DNA from: Pseudomonadota bacterium
GTDB lineage: Bacteria; Pseudomonadota; Gammaproteobacteria; Pseudomonadales; Azotimanducaceae
Reading direction: 5' to 3'
NCBI GenBank assembly: GCA_027622495.1
Contig: JAQBYL010000047.1
Location: 1 to 14,308, forward strand
DNA: 14,308 nucleotides
A model generated the notes under the pieces. That model saw only the letters and a list, made by a program, of their open reading frames with translations, did not search any database and had not been told where the DNA came from. The first letter of the stretch is position 1. Every line of letters starts with the position of its first letter. Of the stretch, positions 13,659 through 14,308 are shown in pieces. The position numbers and the translations under genes were made by a program.

Positions 13659-14308
13659 ATGCCTGCATTTGCCTGCTCCATGATCCGTGGCGGGTCGTCG
13701 CGGGGAGCTTATTTTCTGGCCGATCATCTGCCCGCTGATCCGGTTGCACGCAATGAGCTGCTGGTGCGTATCATGGGTGGACCGGACGCTCTGCAGGTTG
13801 ATGGCATAGGCGGTGGCCATCCGCTCACCAGTAAAGTTGCGATCATCAGCAGATCAGCAGAAACAGACGTAGACGTGGACTATCTGTTTCTGCAGATCGA
13901 TCCAACCCGGCAGACGGTCAGCGATGCCCAGAACTGCGGCAACCTGCTCGCTGGTGTGGGGTTGTTCGCAGTCGATCAGGGGCTGGTCGAAGCCGGGCCG
14001 CAGAGCACCCTCGTTAGAGTGCGGATGCTTAACACCAATGCCCTTTGCCATCTTGATCTGCTTACGCCGGGTGGACGGTTTGAACCTGCCGGTAGTGCGT
14101 CCATCGACGGCGTACCAGGCACTGGTTCACCCATCGTGTGTAACTATCTCGACATAGCCGGGTCCAGTTGCGGCGCCCTGCTGCCCACCGGTGCGCGGCG
14201 GGAGATGGTTGCGGGTATTGCGGTAAGCTGCGTAGACAATGGTATGCCGGTGGTGGTCATGCGGGCTGCTGATTTTGATCTCAGTGGTTATGAAACGCCC
14301 GAAGATCT
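13659..14308 (+). CDS. PrpF/GalD-type 4-oxalomesaconate tautomerase, partial
   Basis: The frame opens at ATG 13659, 3 bases after the ligJ stop and with GAAGG 8 bases upstream, and is open for 216 codons to the right edge; the rest of the gene is missing. It belongs to the PrpF family (diaminopimelate-epimerase-like fold). Motifs: 'CSMIRGGSSRGAYFLADHLP' (6-25), 'VDGIGGGHPLTSKVAI' (47-62), 'AQNCGNLLAGVGLFA' (90-104) and 'SIDGVPGTGSPI'. K59 and C93 are 34 residues apart, as are the active-site Lys and Cys of PrpF. In the lig setting such proteins (LigU, GalD) convert 4-oxalomesaconate between keto and enol or double-bond isomers before or after LigJ. The pairing with ligJ supports that role over methylaconitate isomerisation. 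Confidence 0.9.
   Translation, partial: MPAFACSMIRGGSSRGAYFLADHLPADPVARNELLVRIMGGPDALQVDGIGGGHPLTSKVAIISRSAETDVDVDYLFLQIDPTRQTVSDAQNCGNLLAGVGLFAVDQGLVEAGPQSTLVRVRMLNTNALCHLDLLTPGGRFEPAGSASIDGVPGTGSPIVCNYLDIAGSSCGALLPTGARREMVAGIAVSCVDNGMPVVVMRAADFDLSGYETPED

Noticed and set aside
1..14308. CRISPR array, tRNA, rRNA, insertion sequence or phage genes
   Set aside because: No spaced direct repeats, no tRNA-like cloverleaf, no transposase or integrase motifs and no terminal inverted repeats were seen on reading both strands.

Overview
This window looks like part of an aromatic-compound catabolic island from an aerobic proteobacterium. GC content is moderate to high (roughly 55-60% by eye), genes are tightly packed, ribosome binding sites are good, and the enzyme families are typical of soil and marine proteobacteria. 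The species cannot be named from the sequence, and no rRNA, tRNA or phylogenetic marker gene is present.

Left part (1-4500): a class III (CaiB/BaiF) CoA-transferase-like gene runs off the left edge on the minus strand. It diverges from a TauD/TfdA-type 2-oxoglutarate dioxygenase across a 131-bp gap containing a perfect 9-bp inverted repeat. Then comes a decayed second CoA-transferase (minus strand; internal deletions and frameshifts), followed by a type I Baeyer-Villiger monooxygenase with a one-base frameshift near its C-terminus.

Middle (4496-8118, minus strand): a phthalate-4,5-dioxygenase-type Rieske oxygenase, preceded by a reductive-dehalogenase-like corrinoid/[4Fe-4S] protein with an internal domain duplication and no Tat signal. 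The minus-strand order of transcription is dehalogenase-like, Rieske oxygenase, Baeyer-Villiger monooxygenase, CoA-transferase remnant.

Right part (8273-14308): genes of the protocatechuate 4,5-cleavage (lig) pathway. On the plus strand, ligA-ligB (protocatechuate 4,5-dioxygenase) overlap by one base. On the minus strand lie a DUF1932-type dehydrogenase, a PatB/MalY-type PLP enzyme and ligI (2-pyrone-4,6-dicarboxylate hydrolase). On the plus strand again are ligJ (4-oxalomesaconate hydratase) and the start of a PrpF/GalD-type 4-oxalomesaconate tautomerase (LigU role), which is cut by the right edge.

Taken together, the recognised genes cover ring cleavage of protocatechuate (LigAB), pyrone hydrolysis (LigI), tautomerisation (LigU-like) and hydration (LigJ). 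No classical LigC dehydrogenase (Gfo/Idh type) or LigK aldolase is in the window. The left half would supply upstream steps: ring hydroxylation, Baeyer-Villiger oxidation, 2OG-dependent hydroxylation and possibly reductive dehalogenation of a (halo)aromatic. The most noteworthy feature is the coupling of a cytoplasmic, reductase-less RdhA-like protein to a Rieske oxygenase and a protocatechuate meta-cleavage pathway. No regulator, transporter, ferredoxin or reductase gene is visible here.
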